From Halobacteriovorax sp. (lineage in GTDB: Bacteria > Bdellovibrionota > Bacteriovoracia > Bacteriovoracales > Bacteriovoracaceae), in contig JAIBDQ010000005.1 in the NCBI GenBank assembly GCA_024686135.1, positions 1-48,837 on the forward strand: a stretch of DNA of 48,837 nucleotides, read 5' to 3'. Numbering within the stretch: the stretch's first letter is position 1; each line of letters starts with the position of its first letter. Below are positions 7,754-17,114 of the stretch, one piece after another. A program made the position numbers and the translations under genes. The notes beneath the pieces are model-generated. The model searched no databases, was not told the origin of the DNA, and worked only from the letters and a program-made list of their open reading frames with translations.

Positions 7754-9223
7754 ATGAAGATTAAAAATCTTATCGCTCTCTTACTAATTACGACCAATGT
7801 GTCTGCTGCAGATTTCTTAACTGGATCTCTTATAGATAATAATGATGGAAGTTTTGATATCAGCACTTCAAACGGCAAGTTTGAAATTCAAACAACTGAT
7901 GAAATTAAAAAGTCGCTTCCCTCTCTTGCTAATCCTACTTATGTAAAACAATCAGATGGAAATCCTTATTCTTATGAATTTAAAGGTGAGCTTAAGGGAA
8001 ATACTTTTGAGTTAGAACAAACCCCTACAAATATTCCAGGAGCTAATTCGATAACTGGTGTCCTTACATATAATGAGGGAACTGGAAGGTATCATATTGG
8101 TGAACAAGAAGTTTCTTTTGGTTACACAAAAGTACTTAATCATTACTCTTTTGATGAAGTTTCAAGAAAGTCATATGTCGGCAAAAAGATTGTCGCCGAC
8201 GGAAGAATGGAAAACGATATCTTTATCATGCAGGCCCTAACTCCTTCTGGACTTTTCAGTGCCGCTCCTGCAGCAAGTTCTCCTTATGATAAAGAAATTG
8301 CAAAGAATCCTTATAAATTTATTAAAAAGCGTGTTTATAAAAATGATATCTCTAAATCAAATAACTCTTTTAGAACAACTGTCTTTAATAAAAAAGGATA
8401 TGAAGTAAAGCCAGGAGAATCAGTATTCCTAGTTACTCTATCAGGTAGACAAGGTGACTCTTTCGGTTCTGTTAACGGACATTTTGTTGCTGGTGTCGGT
8501 GAAGTAAAGAAAGACCTGACTCTTAGAGCTGAAGTATCAAATGCCTACGTTACAAATGGTAAGGATATCCTTTCAGGGAATACTTCTTTAACAAATTATT
8601 TTTCTAACTTAGTTCAAGGGCAAAACAACTACCGTCCTACTTATACATTTCTAGTGTACGGAATCGATGCCGAAAAACTTAAGAAGTTTAGAGACTTTAT
8701 GGAGCCTTCTCATATCCTTTTTAGAACACAGAAACTAGATATTACTCTTGATTTTAACTGTACAACAGAGACGGCAAAAGGCCTTGTCTTAGCGGGTATC
8801 AAAGGTAACCATGTTAGAACTTGGTGGAATAGAACAATGGACTTAAACCATCTTGCAATCCCACTTAGATTAGCTAGCGTTTTTGGAGAAGCTGGTGAAG
8901 CACTAGGAAAAACGGCTTCAAGTGATAAAGAAGATTTTCAACCAAGACCTGCTTTTCATAGCTATATAGAGTCACTTAAGAACAAAAGTGTTATCAAAAA
9001 GTTAGGAATCAAAAGAATGGATTATGTTTTCTACTCACAGATTCCTTCAAAAAGACCAGTGGGCGGAGCACCTTCTAACTATACTTTTAATGTTGGTGTA
9101 AAGCATGACTCTCTTTTCTACAAGAAACTTTATGATAAATATGAGAATCCAGACACGATGCAGGATCCGGTAAGTCATGACAAATTTTTAGAATTATTAA
9201 CTGAATTAGATCACGTTCAATAA
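7754..9223 (+). CDS. large secreted protein of unknown function
   Basis: A 489-residue protein with a signal peptide (residues 1-19, cleavage after VSAA). The N-terminal part (20-170) is rich in beta-type segments with repeated short Gly/Asp/Asn turns. Residues 195-330 contain GxGESVFLVTLSGRQGDSFGS and a VNGHFVAGVGEV segment that could form a compact enzyme-like core. There is one visible mature-chain Cys, in DFNCTTETAKG. No named domain is recognised. An AAGG lies 7 nt before the ATG. The gene ends in a strong bidirectional terminator and is convergent with the AI-2E transporter gene. Position suggests it is an exported product co-located with other exported unknowns rather than part of a known pathway. 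Confidence 0.75.
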   Translation: MKIKNLIALLLITTNVSAADFLTGSLIDNNDGSFDISTSNGKFEIQTTDEIKKSLPSLANPTYVKQSDGNPYSYEFKGELKGNTFELEQTPTNIPGANSITGVLTYNEGTGRYHIGEQEVSFGYTKVLNHYSFDEVSRKSYVGKKIVADGRMENDIFIMQALTPSGLFSAAPAASSPYDKEIAKNPYKFIKKRVYKNDISKSNNSFRTTVFNKKGYEVKPGESVFLVTLSGRQGDSFGSVNGHFVAGVGEVKKDLTLRAEVSNAYVTNGKDILSGNTSLTNYFSNLVQGQNNYRPTYTFLVYGIDAEKLKKFRDFMEPSHILFRTQKLDITLDFNCTTETAKGLVLAGIKGNHVRTWWNRTMDLNHLAIPLRLASVFGEAGEALGKTASSDKEDFQPRPAFHSYIESLKNKSVIKKLGIKRMDYVFYSQIPSKRPVGGAPSNYTFNVGVKHDSLFYKKLYDKYENPDTMQDPVSHDKFLELLTELDHVQ

Positions 9224-9227
9224 AAAG

Positions 9228-9250
9228 AAGGAGCCGAAAGGCTCCTTTTT
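9228..9250. terminator. bidirectional Rho-independent terminator
   Basis: AAGGAGCC (9228-9235), GAAA loop, GGCTCCTT (9240-9247), with T-runs on both strands. It lies between two convergent genes and overlaps the stop codon of the AI-2E gene. The GGAGCC/GGCTCC core recurs in the terminators at 17071 and 39008. Confidence 0.9.
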
Positions 9251-10232
9251 AAATATTACCACCCATCAATTTACTTATATGACGAGTGTATTCAAATTCG
9301 TCGCAGATAATTTTTAGTGAAGCAGTCATAGGTACTGCTAGAAACATCCCTGATATTCCCCAGATCATTCCCCAAAGAATCAAGGCCAGTAAAATAGTAA
9401 TTGGATGAAGGCCTAAATCGTCCCCCATTAACTTAGGTTCTAGTACGTTTCCTACTAGAAACTGAATAATAAGAAGCCCCGGTAGAAGCAACAAGACCTG
9501 CCAGCTAATCCCAAATTGAAGAAGGGCCACTGGAACAGTAATCAGCACCGCAAAGAGTGATCCCACATTAGGGATAAAATTAAGCATGAAAGTTAAAATC
9601 GCGAACATAAGGGCCAAATCAAGCCTTACGACACTCATTAGTCCGAAGGAAAGACCGGCGGTTAGGATTGAGATAAAAATTTTATTGGTAGTATATTTTG
9701 AAATTCCTTTACTAATTTTTTTTAGAACTCCATCTTCCTCCCCTTGTTTAGTACCAATAAGTAAAAAGAGAAGAAAGATTCCAACCAATAGTGAGTCGCC
9801 AACAATATGGGTTAATGAGCCCCCCATCTTTTTAATAAAATCTAAGATTGGAAATTTAGAAATATAGCCAAGAATCTGATTACGATCGAGAGGGACTCCT
9901 TTCGCCGTCAAGAAGTCCACCACCGTCTGACCAAAGATCAAAAACTTTTGCTTATAGATATCAGCCCCAGATATAAAACCTTTTAAACTCATCATGGTTC
10001 CCATCACCAGCAAAGTAATAACTACTACTACGATAGTAATACTGATAATGGTTGAAACTGAGTTCGGCAGTTTAAACTTTGTTCCTATCCAATCCACTAA
10101 CGGCAAGACCGAATAATAAATAAAGAGGGAGAAAATAAAAGGGACAAAGACTGCGCTAGCAAACTTTAAGACTAAGGCGACGGCGATGATCGCCAGGGTA
10201 AACAGGGACCCAGTGCTAATTCGATTTTCCAT
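9249..10232 (-). CDS. AI-2E family transporter (PerM/TqsA-like membrane protein)
   Basis: A 327-residue polytopic membrane protein of the AI-2E transporter family (PF01594). The N-terminus has paired hydrophobic helices (residues 11-40 and 62-85). A central soluble loop (about 87-140) is followed by the C-terminal helices with the family hallmark NFIPNVGSLFAVLITVPVAL (about 217-236) and the re-entrant segment GNVLEPKLMG, which is strongly conserved. Members have been linked to autoinducer-2 export, ion/proton exchange or permease functions; substrate cannot be inferred. A well-spaced promoter (10239-10267) ends 6 nt from the ATG, and no ribosome binding site is present. Confidence 0.88.
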   Translation of the reverse strand: MENRISTGSLFTLAIIAVALVLKFASAVFVPFIFSLFIYYSVLPLVDWIGTKFKLPNSVSTIISITIVVVVITLLVMGTMMSLKGFISGADIYKQKFLIFGQTVVDFLTAKGVPLDRNQILGYISKFPILDFIKKMGGSLTHIVGDSLLVGIFLLFLLIGTKQGEEDGVLKKISKGISKYTTNKIFISILTAGLSFGLMSVVRLDLALMFAILTFMLNFIPNVGSLFAVLITVPVALLQFGISWQVLLLLPGLLIIQFLVGNVLEPKLMGDDLGLHPITILLALILWGMIWGISGMFLAVPMTASLKIICDEFEYTRHISKLMGGNI

Positions 10233-10238
10233 TTGTTT

Positions 10239-10267
10239 ATTTTAAGTAGTCTGGGGTTAAAAGACAA
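10239..10267 (-). promoter_or_regulatory. putative promoter of the AI-2E gene, leaderless geometry
   Basis: Minus-strand TTGTCT (10262-10267), a 17-nt spacer and TAAAAT (10239-10244). The start codon at 10232 follows after 6 nt, so transcription should begin at or next to the ATG. There is no Shine-Dalgarno sequence. Confidence 0.55.
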
Positions 10268-10285
10268 AGTTTGTGGTTTAAAAAC

Positions 10286-10323
10286 GGGGATACTGGACCT
10301 CCTTCCGGCTCGGTCCTGCCTCC
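10286..10323. other. GC-rich structured intergenic element next to the lon terminator
   Basis: A GC-rich block in an AT-rich intergenic region. On the plus strand GGACC (10295-10299) can pair with GGTCC (10312-10316) around a 12-nt loop. The block resembles 38935-38980: both share ACTGGxCCTCC and later GGxTCCTGCC, and both lie directly downstream of the terminator of a minus-strand gene. Nature unknown. Confidence 0.35.
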
Positions 10324-10355
10324 AAAAAAAAAGGGCCCTTCTAAGAGGGCCCTTT
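10324..10355 (-). terminator. Rho-independent terminator of lon
   Basis: On the minus strand AAAGGGCCC (10355-10347) pairs with GGGCCCTTT (10338-10330) around an 8-nt loop and is followed by a long T-run (10332-10324). It sits 27 nt after the lon stop codon. Confidence 0.9.
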
Positions 10356-10381
10356 GATTGCGCGATTTTTGTAGCTAATGG

Positions 10382-12799
10382 CTAGTTGGCCACTCCCATT
10401 TCTCCGGAAGTTTCGTCTTTAAGCACTTTTAGACCTACAACTTTCATGAACTTCTCTGGTTCAGTTAGTTCTAAGGCCAGCTTAAGAACGTCATCGACGT
10501 GAGCAACTGGGTGGATGGTGAGTCCTGCCTGAATTTCATCTGGAATTTCAGTAAGGTCTTTCGCGTTCCCTTGTGGAATGACGATTGTGTCTACACCGGC
10601 TTGCTTAGCAGCAAGCATCTTCTCTTTTAATCCACCGATTGGAAGAACTCTTCCCCTAAGAGTTACTTCACCTGTCATGGCCACTGTTTGGAATACTGGA
10701 ATCCCAGTAATTGCCGACACTAGAGCCGTAGTCATTGTAATACCGGCCGACGGTCCATCTTTTGGCGTCGCCCCTTCCGGTACGTGAACGTGGATATCAT
10801 TCTTGGAGTACCACTCTGCTTCGATTCCGAGCTGAGGGCTTATTGATCTTACATATGTGAGTGCAGCTCTCGCTGACTCTTGCATCACATCACCTAGCTT
10901 ACCAGTTGTTTGGATTTTCCCTGTTCCTGGTACAGTGATGACTTCAATATTAAGGATCTCTCCGCCAACTGAAGTCCAAGCAAGTCCGTTAACAAGTCCA
11001 ACTTGTGGAGTGTCTTCGATCTCTTTCCCATCTCTTTTCTTAGGTCCAAGATACTTCGATAATTGCTTAGGTGTTACATTAAATTTCTTACCAACTTCGT
11101 GCTCTTTCTCAACAACTTCAGTAGCAATTTTTCTACATACAGTGTTGATAAGTCTTTCAAACTCACGAACTCCGGCTTCTCTAGTGTATCCGCGAACGAC
11201 ATCTGTCATAGCAGCGTCATTCATGGTTACTTTGTATTCCTCAAGGCCGTTATTTTTAATAGCTTTCTTAAGAAGATACTTTTTACCAATCTGCATTTTT
11301 TCAGATGGAGTATATCCAGAGACATTGATGATTTCCATTCTGTCACGAAGAGGACCAGGAATTCTTCCAAGGTCGTTTGCTGTCATAACAAACATAACTT
11401 TAGATAGGTCGTATTCCACTTCAATATAGTGATCACCAAAGTTTTTATTTTGTTCAGGGTCAAGTACTTCTAGCATGGCCGAAGCTGGATCCCCTCTCAT
11501 ATCAGAGCTCATCTTATCTATCTCATCAAGAAGGATAAGTGGGTTTGATGTTCCCGCTTTTTTAAGGGCGTTCACAATCTTACCTGGCATAGCACCAACA
11601 TAAGTTCTTCTATGTCCACGAATCTCAGATTCGTCTCTTACACCGCCAAGAGAAATTCTTTGAAATTCTCTTCCTAATGAATCCGCTAGTGATTTAGCGA
11701 TTGAAGTTTTACCTACACCTGGAGGACCTGCAAGGCAAAGGATCGTTCCCTTTCCTTCTTCAGTTAGAAGTGAGCGAACCGCTAGGTACTCTACAATTCT
11801 ATCTTTTACATCCTTCATTCCATAGTGACCGTTATCTAGAACTTCACGGGCATGCTTAACTGAATTATTGTCTTCAGTATATTCACCCCATGGAAGATTC
11901 AACATCCAATCAATATAGTTTCTAACAACTGCTGCTTCAGCTGACATTGGAGACATTGATTTAAGTTTCTTGATCTCTTTTGCTGTCTTAAGCTTTGCTT
12001 CTTCTGGCATATTTTTAGACTCAAGCTTTTCTTCCATCTCTTGGATATCAGTTTTGCCATCGTCTTTTTGACCAAGCTCTTTTTGAATCGCATTCATTTG
12101 CTCATTAAGGTAGTACTCTTTTTGAGACTTCTCCATCTGAGTTTTAACACGAGAGCGGATTCTTCTTTCTACGTTGATGATTTCAATTTCACCCTGCATC
12201 TTTTCTAGTAGTAGATGAAGCCTCTTCTCAACTTCTACTGCTTCTAAGATTTCTTGTTTCTCAGGGATCTTCATCGTTAAATGAGCAACGATGATATCAG
12301 CTAGACGTGAAGGATCTGTAATAGAAGAAATACTCATCAGAAGCTCTGGTGGAATTCTTTTATTAAGTTTCACGTATTGCTCAAAGATACTCTTGATGCT
12401 TCTCATGGTCGCTTCAAGATTAACTTGATCGTTAACGCTTGTATTACACTTTGTAACATCGGCCCAGTAACCATCATTAGATGAATGGAACTCGTTGATG
12501 TCAGCGCGGTACTTACCTTCTATAAGAACCTTTACCGTATTATCTGGTAAGCGTAACATCTGGATGATGTTAACAACTGTACCAACGTCATAGACGTCTT
12601 CTCGGTCAGGATTCAGTACGCTAGCGTCCTTTTGGGTCACAAGAAATAATTCATTATTATTCTTGGCCGCTTCCTCTAGAGCTGCGATTGATTTCTCTCT
12701 TCCTACGAAGAGTGGAACAACCATATGAGGAAAGATAATGACGTCTCTAAGCGGAAGAAGAGGGTATCGCTTTGATGTTTCAGATTTGGACTCCGGCAT
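10382..12799 (-). CDS. lon: ATP-dependent protease La (LonA)
   Basis: An 805-residue LonA, close to the usual length (784 in E. coli). Order of parts: LAN substrate-binding domain (about 10-210), a coiled-coil linker (about 200-280), AAA+ module with Walker A GPPGVGKT (358-365) and Walker B LILLDEID (421-428), and serine protease domain with catalytic Ser684 in DGPSAG and Lys727 in GLKEK, a Ser-Lys spacing of 43 as in E. coli. It has the soluble bacterial form, without membrane segments. It degrades misfolded and regulatory proteins in the cytosol using ATP. The start is supported by AGGAGG 5 nt before the ATG. It stands alone, with a strong terminator. In many bacteria it is heat-shock controlled, but I see no clear heat-shock promoter or CIRCE element here. 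Confidence 0.97.
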   Translation of the reverse strand: MPESKSETSKRYPLLPLRDVIIFPHMVVPLFVGREKSIAALEEAAKNNNELFLVTQKDASVLNPDREDVYDVGTVVNIIQMLRLPDNTVKVLIEGKYRADINEFHSSNDGYWADVTKCNTSVNDQVNLEATMRSIKSIFEQYVKLNKRIPPELLMSISSITDPSRLADIIVAHLTMKIPEKQEILEAVEVEKRLHLLLEKMQGEIEIINVERRIRSRVKTQMEKSQKEYYLNEQMNAIQKELGQKDDGKTDIQEMEEKLESKNMPEEAKLKTAKEIKKLKSMSPMSAEAAVVRNYIDWMLNLPWGEYTEDNNSVKHAREVLDNGHYGMKDVKDRIVEYLAVRSLLTEEGKGTILCLAGPPGVGKTSIAKSLADSLGREFQRISLGGVRDESEIRGHRRTYVGAMPGKIVNALKKAGTSNPLILLDEIDKMSSDMRGDPASAMLEVLDPEQNKNFGDHYIEVEYDLSKVMFVMTANDLGRIPGPLRDRMEIINVSGYTPSEKMQIGKKYLLKKAIKNNGLEEYKVTMNDAAMTDVVRGYTREAGVREFERLINTVCRKIATEVVEKEHEVGKKFNVTPKQLSKYLGPKKRDGKEIEDTPQVGLVNGLAWTSVGGEILNIEVITVPGTGKIQTTGKLGDVMQESARAALTYVRSISPQLGIEAEWYSKNDIHVHVPEGATPKDGPSAGITMTTALVSAITGIPVFQTVAMTGEVTLRGRVLPIGGLKEKMLAAKQAGVDTIVIPQGNAKDLTEIPDEIQAGLTIHPVAHVDDVLKLALELTEPEKFMKVVGLKVLKDETSGEMGVAN

Positions 12800-13148
12800 A
12801 GCACCTCCTGTACTATTTGAGTTTTTCTTCCTAAACCGCAGACATCTTGTCCACTCGGAAGAACCGTATACTCTATTTTAACCCTAACTTTGGAAAATTA
12901 GTGAGTCTTTTTTTTCGGCGAAAATTTCCCGACTAAGCGGGACAACATTAAATCACAGGTATTTAGCTCCTCTGAATACCCCTATTTATGGGCACTTCGA
13001 GCATCTTTTTTTTTTACTTCATGATGACAGTTTTTTTTAGTTGAAAAAAAAGTTGAAAGTCACATCTATTAAAAACCAGCCTGAGGACTTCTCTCAATTA
13101 ACCAAAAAGACGATTTAAGTTAGCGCTTCTTAATTCCGAAGAGTTAGG
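12800..13148. other. 349-nt intergenic region, AT-rich with long homopolymer runs
   Basis: Between the divergent lon gene and the HEWAH gene. It holds T runs near 12907 and 13010 and A/T runs around 13031-13050, plus a short inverted repeat CCCG(N6)CGGG near 12930. No convincing ORF or RNA gene is seen. Promoters for both flanking genes must lie here, but no hexamer pair is good enough to call. Confidence 0.5.
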
Positions 13149-14102
13149 GTGAGAAACTATAAGAGTGCAGCATCCATTCTAACAATTATGCTTACGGGCA
13201 GTGCTTGTGAAACAACTGGTGAAAAGTTCCAGCAGAGTTTTAAAGGAACAATTGCCTCTTTATCGACTCCAAGTACCGAAAAAGACATGAGAAGACTCAC
13301 AAAAGATGGAAAGACCTTCCCAAACCCTCAAGAATTAACAAGGGTTGTGAGTAATCCTGGAGACCTCCCTGCTGGTGAGCCTTGTCCACCTGTGGCCACA
13401 AAAAGCTCATCAAATAAAGGAAGATCTCCTTTTAGAAAGAATGTCACTAATAGCGGAACGTACGGAATGTATTCCTATTCCCTAAAAAGACATAAAGGTC
13501 CTAGGCGTGGATGTTTACCGGTTGAGAATGTTTCTAAAGCTGACGCAGTAAAGGCATTAGCCTCTCAGAACTTAACTTATAGGGCCGGTAGTGGTCACGG
13601 TAAAGTTAAAGACTCTGAGGTTAGAGCATTAGGTGCAGCTATTCTATCAGTACAATATTTAAACGGCGGACCTTTAGAGATGGGAAAACCGAATACAAAA
13701 AAAGGTCAACCAAGTCCACTTCCTTTTGAATTTAGAGATCAAAGTGGAAGTGAACAAATGTGGGGAAAGATCGTAATCGGAAGATCTGGTCATATGCATT
13801 ATGGTACAAGTGTTGCTCAGCATGTTCACGAATGGGCGCATCTTATTGGAAACAATGGCGGCTATGAAAAATTTAGAAAACAAGTGGGAGTTCCCCCCTA
13901 TTGTAATGTTTCCGGTTACTCAGCCAACAATACAAAAAATTCAAGAAGAAAAGAGTTCAATGAACATTTTGCGGAAGTCTTAACTGCTTTTGTGACTGAA
14001 CCCGCCTCATTAAAAAATCATTCCAACAAGGCCTGTAAGAAGGCCTTTGAGTTCTTTCGAAAATTCTTTAAGAAAGGCGATCGTTATAAAGAGTGTATGT
14101 AG
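13149..14102 (+). CDS. exported protein with HEWAH zinc-metallopeptidase motif
   Basis: A 317-residue protein beginning at GTG. An N-terminal hydrophobic stretch (residues 7-19) ends in GSAC at Cys20, a possible but non-ideal lipobox, so it is exported and may be a lipoprotein. HEWAH lies at 227-231 and is followed about 40 residues later by EFNEHFAEV (269-277), whose Glu could be the third zinc ligand of a gluzincin-like active site. Four further Cys residues (79, 122, 252, 296 region) suggest disulfides. The middle (80-150) is basic and Ser/Gly-rich. Protease family not identified. It is convergent with clpX; hairpins lie between the two genes. Confidence 0.75.
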   Translation: MRNYKSAASILTIMLTGSACETTGEKFQQSFKGTIASLSTPSTEKDMRRLTKDGKTFPNPQELTRVVSNPGDLPAGEPCPPVATKSSSNKGRSPFRKNVTNSGTYGMYSYSLKRHKGPRRGCLPVENVSKADAVKALASQNLTYRAGSGHGKVKDSEVRALGAAILSVQYLNGGPLEMGKPNTKKGQPSPLPFEFRDQSGSEQMWGKIVIGRSGHMHYGTSVAQHVHEWAHLIGNNGGYEKFRKQVGVPPYCNVSGYSANNTKNSRRKEFNEHFAEVLTAFVTEPASLKNHSNKACKKAFEFFRKFFKKGDRYKECM

Positions 14103-14157
14103 AAGTCTTTTTCTTATTAGTTAATTTCAAAGGTAGATTTATTAGGAAGGAAAGATT

Positions 14158-14203
14158 GAGCCTAACTCTCGCTAGGCTCAAAGATCAGGCTTCTTACGAA
14201 GCC
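14158..14203. terminator. two consecutive hairpins between convergent genes (likely clpX terminator region)
   Basis: GAGCCTA (14158-14164) pairs with TAGGCTC (14173-14179), and GGCTTC (14188-14193) pairs with GAAGCC (14198-14203), the second including the last codons of clpX. T-runs are weak: a T-rich stretch follows the first hairpin on the minus strand, and CTTTTTT follows the second on the plus strand. Confidence 0.5.
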
Positions 14204-15507
14204 GTTTCTATGTCTTTTTTAGCTTTTAATGTTGATGATGGCTTATCTGGAAACTTCTTATCCCCTTCAATAAGCTTTGGATTCTCTTTACCTAGAATTG
14301 AATCATGAGTAACAAGAACCTTCGCAATCTTATCGTTACTTGGGATATCGTACATCACATCTAGCATAGTCTGCTCTAAGATGGCACGAAGTCCACGAGC
14401 ACCAGTCTTTTTAGCAAGAGCGATACGAGCAACTTCTTTAAGAGCTTCTGGTTCGAATTCAAGCTCAATCCCGTCAAACTCAAAGAGTTTTTCATACTGC
14501 TTAGTGATAGCATTTTTAGGTTCAGTAAGAATTGAAACAAGAGCCTCTTCATCTAGCTCCTCTAATAGAGCGTTAACTGGAAGACGACCAATAAATTCAG
14601 GAATTAATCCAAACTTTGATAAATCTTCTGATTCGATACCACCAAGTTTTTCAACTACCGATTGCTCGACTTCTTTATTAGTCTCACCAACAGCAAATCC
14701 CATTGGTCTCTTAGTCATTCTTTTTTCAATAATTTTATCAAGTCCAACAAAGGCACCCGCTACTATAAAGAGGATATTCTTCGTATTAACTTGTAAAAAC
14801 TCCTGCTGAGGATGCTTACGTCCACCTTTTGGAGGTACCGCGGCAACAGTTCCTTCAACTAACTTAAGGAGGGCCTGCTGAACACCTTCACCAGAAACAT
14901 CTCTTGTGATTGATGGGTTCTCAGATTTTCTAGCAATCTTATCGATCTCATCAATATAAATAATTCCTCTTTCTGCTCTTTCAATATCGTAATCACAGTT
15001 TTGAAGAAGGTTTAAAATAATATTCTCAACATCCTCACCAACATAACCGGCTTCAGTTAATGAAGTGGCATCAGCGATGGCAAAAGGAACATTAAGGTAT
15101 TTTGCAAGAGACTGTGCAATCAATGTTTTACCTGAGCCAGTTGGACCAGCAAGTAAAATATTTGATTTAGCTAATTCAACACCATCATCTTTTCTTGAAT
15201 TACCACTATGGGCAATCCTCTTATAATGGTTGTGAACCGCTACAGAAATAATCTTTTTAGCACGACTTTGCCCGATAACATAAGAATCAAGATGCTCTTT
15301 AATCTCATGTGGTTTTGGAACATTATCAAGAGCCGCTTTAGACGTAGTCTTAAGAGAATCCTCATAAATGATGTCATTACAAAGTTCGATACATTCGTCA
15401 CAAATATAACATCCGGGACCAGCTATCAGTTTCTTTACTTCCTTCTGCGACTTTCCACAGAAATTACAGTGAAGGGTACTTCCGTAGCTTCCTTTTTCTT
15501 TTGTCAT
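14194..15507 (-). CDS. clpX: ATP-dependent Clp protease ATP-binding subunit ClpX
   Basis: A 437-residue ClpX. The N-terminal zinc-binding domain has Cys14, Cys17, Cys36 and Cys39. The AAA+ module has Walker A GPTGSGKT (121-128), pore loop GYVG (154-157), Walker B IIYIDEID (182-189) and the [18 protein letters not shown] pore-2 region. The ClpP-docking tripeptide is MGF (in [10 protein letters not shown]) in place of the more usual IGF or LGF. The ring unfolds tagged substrates and feeds them to ClpP. The gene lies 21 nt downstream of clpP on the same strand, a typical clpP-clpX operon without trigger factor upstream. Ribosome binding site GGGAAG precedes the ATG. Confidence 0.97.
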   Translation of the reverse strand: MTKEKGSYGSTLHCNFCGKSQKEVKKLIAGPGCYICDECIELCNDIIYEDSLKTTSKAALDNVPKPHEIKEHLDSYVIGQSRAKKIISVAVHNHYKRIAHSGNSRKDDGVELAKSNILLAGPTGSGKTLIAQSLAKYLNVPFAIADATSLTEAGYVGEDVENIILNLLQNCDYDIERAERGIIYIDEIDKIARKSENPSITRDVSGEGVQQALLKLVEGTVAAVPPKGGRKHPQQEFLQVNTKNILFIVAGAFVGLDKIIEKRMTKRPMGFAVGETNKEVEQSVVEKLGGIESEDLSKFGLIPEFIGRLPVNALLEELDEEALVSILTEPKNAITKQYEKLFEFDGIELEFEPEALKEVARIALAKKTGARGLRAILEQTMLDVMYDIPSNDKIAKVLVTHDSILGKENPKLIEGDKKFPDKPSSTLKAKKDIETAS

Positions 15508-15528
15508 AGTCTTCCCTTATTTTAAATC

Positions 15529-16143
15529 TTAAGCTTTCGCTTTTTTCTCAATTTTATTATCAATTAATCCAAGTTCAATTGCTTGAGTTGGAGAGAGGTA
15601 ATTATCTCGATCCGTCTCTTTTACAATTTTATCCATCGTCATTTCAACTGAAGAGTGCTTGATATAAATTCCATTCAGCTGATCTTTTAATTCCTGAATT
15701 TCAGTTGCCTGAATTTGGATATCAGAACACTGACCTCTTGCTCCACCTAGTGGTTGGTGAATCATGATACGGCTATGCGGTAGAGCATAACGATGACCTG
15801 CTTCACCGGCAGTTAAAAGTAATGATCCCATTGATGCTGCCATACCTAAGCAATAAGTATGAACCGGGCAAGAAATATACTGCATAATATCGTAGATCCC
15901 AAGACCTGCGTAAACAGACCCACCAGGACTATTAATATAGAAATGAATCGGTGCTTCAGGATCAGATTGCTCTAGAAAAAGCATCTGCGCCACAAGTAAG
16001 TTAGCGACAGTGTCATTTACTTGCGTTCCAAGAAATACAATTCTGTCTAATAAAAGACGTGAATATATGTCGTATTGTCTCTCCCCTCTTGCTGTTTGCT
16101 CGATAACAATGGGGTTTGGGATGTGCATTTTAGTATCGGTCAT
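15529..16143 (-). CDS. clpP: ATP-dependent Clp protease proteolytic subunit ClpP
   Basis: A 204-residue ClpP serine peptidase with catalytic triad Ser104 (GMAASMGS), His129 (RIMIHQP) and Asp178; the spacings of 25 and 49 residues equal those of E. coli. It forms the tetradecameric chamber used by ClpX (next gene) and by ClpA (encoded at 39.8 kb). The N-terminus [17 protein letters not shown] is typical, with a short propeptide. GGAG lies 7 nt before the ATG. No other clpP is in the window. Confidence 0.97.
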   Translation of the reverse strand: MTDTKMHIPNPIVIEQTARGERQYDIYSRLLLDRIVFLGTQVNDTVANLLVAQMLFLEQSDPEAPIHFYINSPGGSVYAGLGIYDIMQYISCPVHTYCLGMAASMGSLLLTAGEAGHRYALPHSRIMIHQPLGGARGQCSDIQIQATEIQELKDQLNGIYIKHSSVEMTMDKIVKETDRDNYLSPTQAIELGLIDNKIEKKAKA

Positions 16144-16353
16144 TAAACTTCTCCGTTCTCGATCTGTTTTAAATAGGATTTACTATTTTCTTTTCGGGTA
16201 CTTAGACCCAAATCTTTAGTATCAAATCATACGGATTCGAGGAATTTTAAACAAGGTCCTAGGGGCCGTAATCCTGCGTAAAAAGGCCATATGAGTCATT
16301 CCTGACTATTTAAGGCAAATGAAGTTATGTCTAAATTGATGACGTGCCGGGGG

Positions 16354-16382
16354 TTGAAATTATCCTTTATAAGACTTATCTT
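16354..16382 (+). promoter_or_regulatory. putative peroxiredoxin promoter with an overlapping palindrome
   Basis: TTGAAA (16354-16359), 17-nt spacer, TATCTT (16377-16382). The odd-centred palindrome ATAAG-A-CTTAT (16369-16379) overlaps the start of the -10, and half of it, ATAAGACT, is repeated at 16396-16403. Such a layout would suit a repressor or redox regulator, but no known operator consensus is matched well. Confidence 0.4.
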
Positions 16383-16434
16383 TTCTCGAACTGAAATAAG
16401 ACTAATTAAGCCTGTTTTAACAGAGGAGAATACT

Positions 16435-17040
16435 ATGTCAGAAAAAACGTACCCAACTAGACTTGTAGGTAACCCAGCACCTGATTTTAAAGCTGATGCC
16501 CTTGTTCAAGGTGATTTTAAGAACCTTTCTCTTGCCGATTATAAAGGTAAGTGGAAACTTCTTTTCTTCTACCCACTAGACTTTACTTTTGTTTGCCCTA
16601 CAGAAATTACAGCATTCAATGATGCTTCAGAAAAATTTGCGGCTCTTAACTGCCAAGTTATCGGTTGTTCTGTTGACTCAAAATTCTCTCACCTAGCGTG
16701 GAGCAAGCAACCAAGAAACCAAGGTGGTCTTGGAGAGCTTCAAATTCCTCTACTAGCTGATATGACTAAAGAGATCGCTAAAGATTACGGTGTTCTTCTT
16801 GAAGGTGGCGGTGTTGCTCTTCGTGGAACTTTCCTAATCGACGACAACGATATCATTCAACATTCTTCAATCAACCAACTAGGTGTTGGACGTAATGTTG
16901 ATGAGTACCTAAGACTAGTAGAAGCATTCCAGTACACAGCTAAGCACGGAGAAGTTTGTCCTGCAGGTTGGACTAACGGTGCCGACACGATGAAGCCAGA
17001 TCCTACTGGTTCTCAAGAGTACTTTGGAAAAATTAAGTAA
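16435..17040 (+). CDS. typical 2-Cys peroxiredoxin (AhpC/Prx1 class)
   Basis: A 201-residue thioredoxin-fold peroxidase. Peroxidatic Cys54 lies in TFVCPTEIT and resolving Cys175 in EVCPAGW. GGLG (97-100) and the C-terminal YF (196-197) are the two motifs that mark peroxiredoxins prone to over-oxidation. It reduces H2O2, organic peroxides and peroxynitrite in the cytosol with a thioredoxin-type donor. The frame is open further upstream (to 16327), but GAGGAG 7 nt before this ATG fixes the start. Codon use is strongly biased toward a few codons, consistent with high expression. It is a single gene with its own terminator. Confidence 0.96.
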   Translation: MSEKTYPTRLVGNPAPDFKADALVQGDFKNLSLADYKGKWKLLFFYPLDFTFVCPTEITAFNDASEKFAALNCQVIGCSVDSKFSHLAWSKQPRNQGGLGELQIPLLADMTKEIAKDYGVLLEGGGVALRGTFLIDDNDIIQHSSINQLGVGRNVDEYLRLVEAFQYTAKHGEVCPAGWTNGADTMKPDPTGSQEYFGKIK

Positions 17041-17070
17041 TTTACTCTCAACACATTTGAGATAGAATAA

Positions 17071-17097
17071 AAGGGCTCCGCAAGGAGCCTTTTTTTA
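17071..17097 (+). terminator. Rho-independent terminator of the peroxiredoxin gene
   Basis: AAGGGCTCC (17071-17079), GCAA loop, GGAGCCTTT (17084-17092), followed by T-run to 17096. It lies 30 nt after the stop codon and shares its stem core with the terminators at 9228 and 39008. Confidence 0.93.
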
Positions 17098-17114
17098 TTT
17101 CTACGGAGTAAACT

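Noticed and set aside
10286-10323. Possible signal recognition particle RNA fragment
   Set aside because: The minus strand contains CCGGAAGGA, as in SRP RNA domain IV, but the symmetric loop partner and flanking helices are absent. The element is too short.
10857-11429. Long plus-strand open frame inside lon
   Set aside because: It is a shadow of the conserved lon coding strand. The lon motifs are intact and nothing supports an antisense gene.
16226-16255. Heat-shock sigma-like promoter before clpP (CTTGTTT-N14-CCGTATGAT on the minus strand)
   Set aside because: The -10 half matches the CCCCATNT consensus poorly and the 80-nt leader cannot be checked. Noted but not called.
16327-16434. Upstream extension of the peroxiredoxin frame
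   Set aside because: The extra 36 residues have no homology to peroxiredoxins and contain the predicted promoter; the GAGGAG site fixes the start at 16435.
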